A stretch of 64,000 nt of DNA from Rhodovarius crocodyli (GTDB lineage Bacteria; Pseudomonadota; Alphaproteobacteria; Acetobacterales; Acetobacteraceae): contig NZ_SACL01000005.1 in the NCBI RefSeq assembly GCF_004005855.1, positions 248,001 through 312,000 of the forward strand, in the 5' to 3' direction. How positions within the stretch are numbered: the stretch's first letter is position 1; each line of letters begins with the position of its first letter. Below the pieces are notes generated by a model. That model worked only from the letters and a program-made list of their open reading frames with translations, made no database searches and was not told the DNA's origin. Shown piece by piece: positions 63,297-64,000 of the stretch. The position numbers and the translations under genes are program-made.

Positions 63297-64000
63297 CGGG
63301 AAGTTGTTCCAGTCGGCTCTTGGGCGCGGCCGCGCAGGCGGGCGATATCGGCCCTGACCTGCTGCACGGCGAGCTGCGCGGTGTTCAGTTCCTCCCGCAC
63401 GTCGGAGAGCGCGCGCTGGGCGTCCAGCACCTCCAACAGCGAGAACTTGCCCTCGGCATAGCCTTCCCGCGCATGGCGGGCGGCTTCCTGGGCGGCGGGC
63501 AATGCGGTGCGGCGCAGCGCGTCGGCGGCGCGCCAGGCCTGTTCCAGCCGGCGCTCCGACTCGCTCATGGAGGCATCGAGGTAGAGGCGGCCGCGTTCGG
63601 CCTCGGCCTCGGCGCGCGCCACCTCGGCGCCCGCGCGCATGATGTTGCCCTGGTTGCGGTCGAAGACCGGCAAGGGGATGCTCAGGCCCAGCACGAAGGA
63701 GGCATCGCCCCCGCCCTCCCGGTAATGGCGCACGCCGCCGCTGACGCTGACATCCGGAATGGCCAGGCGGCGCTGCACCTCAAGTTCCGACCGGCGCTGG
63801 GTGGTCAGGGCGTCCAGCCGGGCGCGGTCCAGCTGGTCCGCCGCCATGGCGGCCGGGGCCGCGGGGCGCGGGCCCAGATCGTCGAACCAGCCGGCACGGG
63901 CGGCGTTGACCTGCACCGCCGGCGCGGCCAGCAGCGCGGCCAGGTTGCGGGCCGCGATGTCCGCGTTCTGCTGCGCGCGGCCGAGTGCGACGCGCGCGGT
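63293..64000 (-). CDS. Outer-membrane channel of the metal RND efflux system (CzcC/TolC type), partial
   Basis: The gene is cut by the window end; about 235 C-terminal residues are present and the frame stays open to 64000. The coiled-coil TolC-like pattern is visible: RRSELEVQRRLAIPDVSVSGGVRHY, FVLGLSIPLPVFDRNQGN, and the terminal YAEGKFSLLEVLDAQRALSDVREE. It is the first gene of the operon and is translationally coupled to the adaptor gene. The part carrying the signal peptide lies outside. Confidence 0.9.
   Translation of the reverse strand, partial: TARVALGRAQQNADIAARNLAALLAAPAVQVNAARAGWFDDLGPRPAAPAAMAADQLDRARLDALTTQRRSELEVQRRLAIPDVSVSGGVRHYREGGGDASFVLGLSIPLPVFDRNQGNIMRAGAEVARAEAEAERGRLYLDASMSESERRLEQAWRAADALRRTALPAAQEAARHAREGYAEGKFSLLEVLDAQRALSDVREELNTAQLAVQQVRADIARLRGRAQEPTGTTSR

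Noticed and set aside
59145-63461. A 1438-codon open frame on the plus strand over the metal-efflux genes
   Set aside because: It is antisense to CzcA/CzcB-type genes with full family motifs. Its product is a Gln/Arg/Gly/His-rich string without domains, as expected from high-GC antisense reading.

Overview
The window is GC-rich DNA from an alphaproteobacterium, most likely a Roseomonas-like member of the Acetobacteraceae. This is inferred from gene content, not from a marker gene. The signs are a PopZ-type protein next to a TolC-type exporter and an isoaspartate methyltransferase, several periplasmic solute receptors of the Bug (TctC-like) type without their own permease genes, two sets of hydantoinase/oxoprolinase genes, an HWE-type sensor kinase, and high third-position GC. 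About 55 protein genes are packed densely. I found no rRNA, tRNA, CRISPR array, phage, transposase or insertion sequence.

Layout. 1-7.9 kb: end of pcm, a TolC-family exporter, popZ, an aspartate-type aminotransferase, a small phosphatase with an Rmf/CrpP-like mini-protein, a hybrid sensor kinase and a CHAP lipoprotein. 8-11.1 kb: dihydroorotase, an XRE regulator, a small membrane protein and DNA glycosylase Tag. 11.1-14.4 kb: a peroxide-defence locus, oxyR divergent from ahpC-ahpF. 14.4-19.5 kb: an orphan acyl-CoA carboxyltransferase, a chemoreceptor, a GNAT acetyltransferase and a secreted DUF305 protein that starts at TTG. 19.5-25.6 kb: a family 5 solute-binding protein, a class III aminotransferase, a nitronate monooxygenase, a reductase resembling delta1-piperideine-2-carboxylate reductase, a membrane protein and a DsbA-like protein. 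25.7-32.9 kb: catabolic cluster 1 on the minus strand (Bug receptor, HyuA, HyuB, MFS permease) with a divergent LysR gene. 33-39.2 kb: small stress-type proteins (DUF2934, DUF2171), a coupled pair of unknown genes, a second family 5 binding protein with PxpA, a lipoprotein and a short MgtC/SapB protein. 39.2-42.8 kb: metE-metF behind a clear cobalamin riboswitch. 43.1-48.6 kb: an overlapping three-gene signalling operon (a hybrid kinase with three receivers, CheR, and a receiver-PAS-HWE kinase). 48.6-51.2 kb: a cytoplasmic alpha-amylase and a D-2-hydroxyacid dehydrogenase. 51.5-58.9 kb: catabolic cluster 2 (GntR, Bug, HyuB, HyuA, CoA-transferase, crotonase) with overlapping stops and starts. 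58.9-64 kb: a heavy-metal RND efflux operon (CzcABC type), cut by the window end.

How the parts work together. Peroxide sensing by OxyR should drive AhpC/AhpF. B12 sensing by the riboswitch should switch off the B12-independent methionine synthase and, by read-through, methylenetetrahydrofolate reductase. The two hyuAB clusters look like separate, separately regulated routes for capturing a solute and opening a lactam or similar ring; cluster 2 adds CoA activation and a crotonase-fold step.

Noncoding DNA. Gaps hold a dispersed family of GC-rich palindromic repeats that sit directly after stop codons and include terminator-like hairpins. Two long copies (16304-16520 and 51223-51462) match block by block. 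One unusually AT-rich gap (22289-22408) carries two perfect palindromes. I found no clear evidence for a wholly new defence or mobile system. The most unusual items are the repeat family, catabolic cluster 2 with an atypical crotonase, and the CheR-containing signalling operon without CheB.
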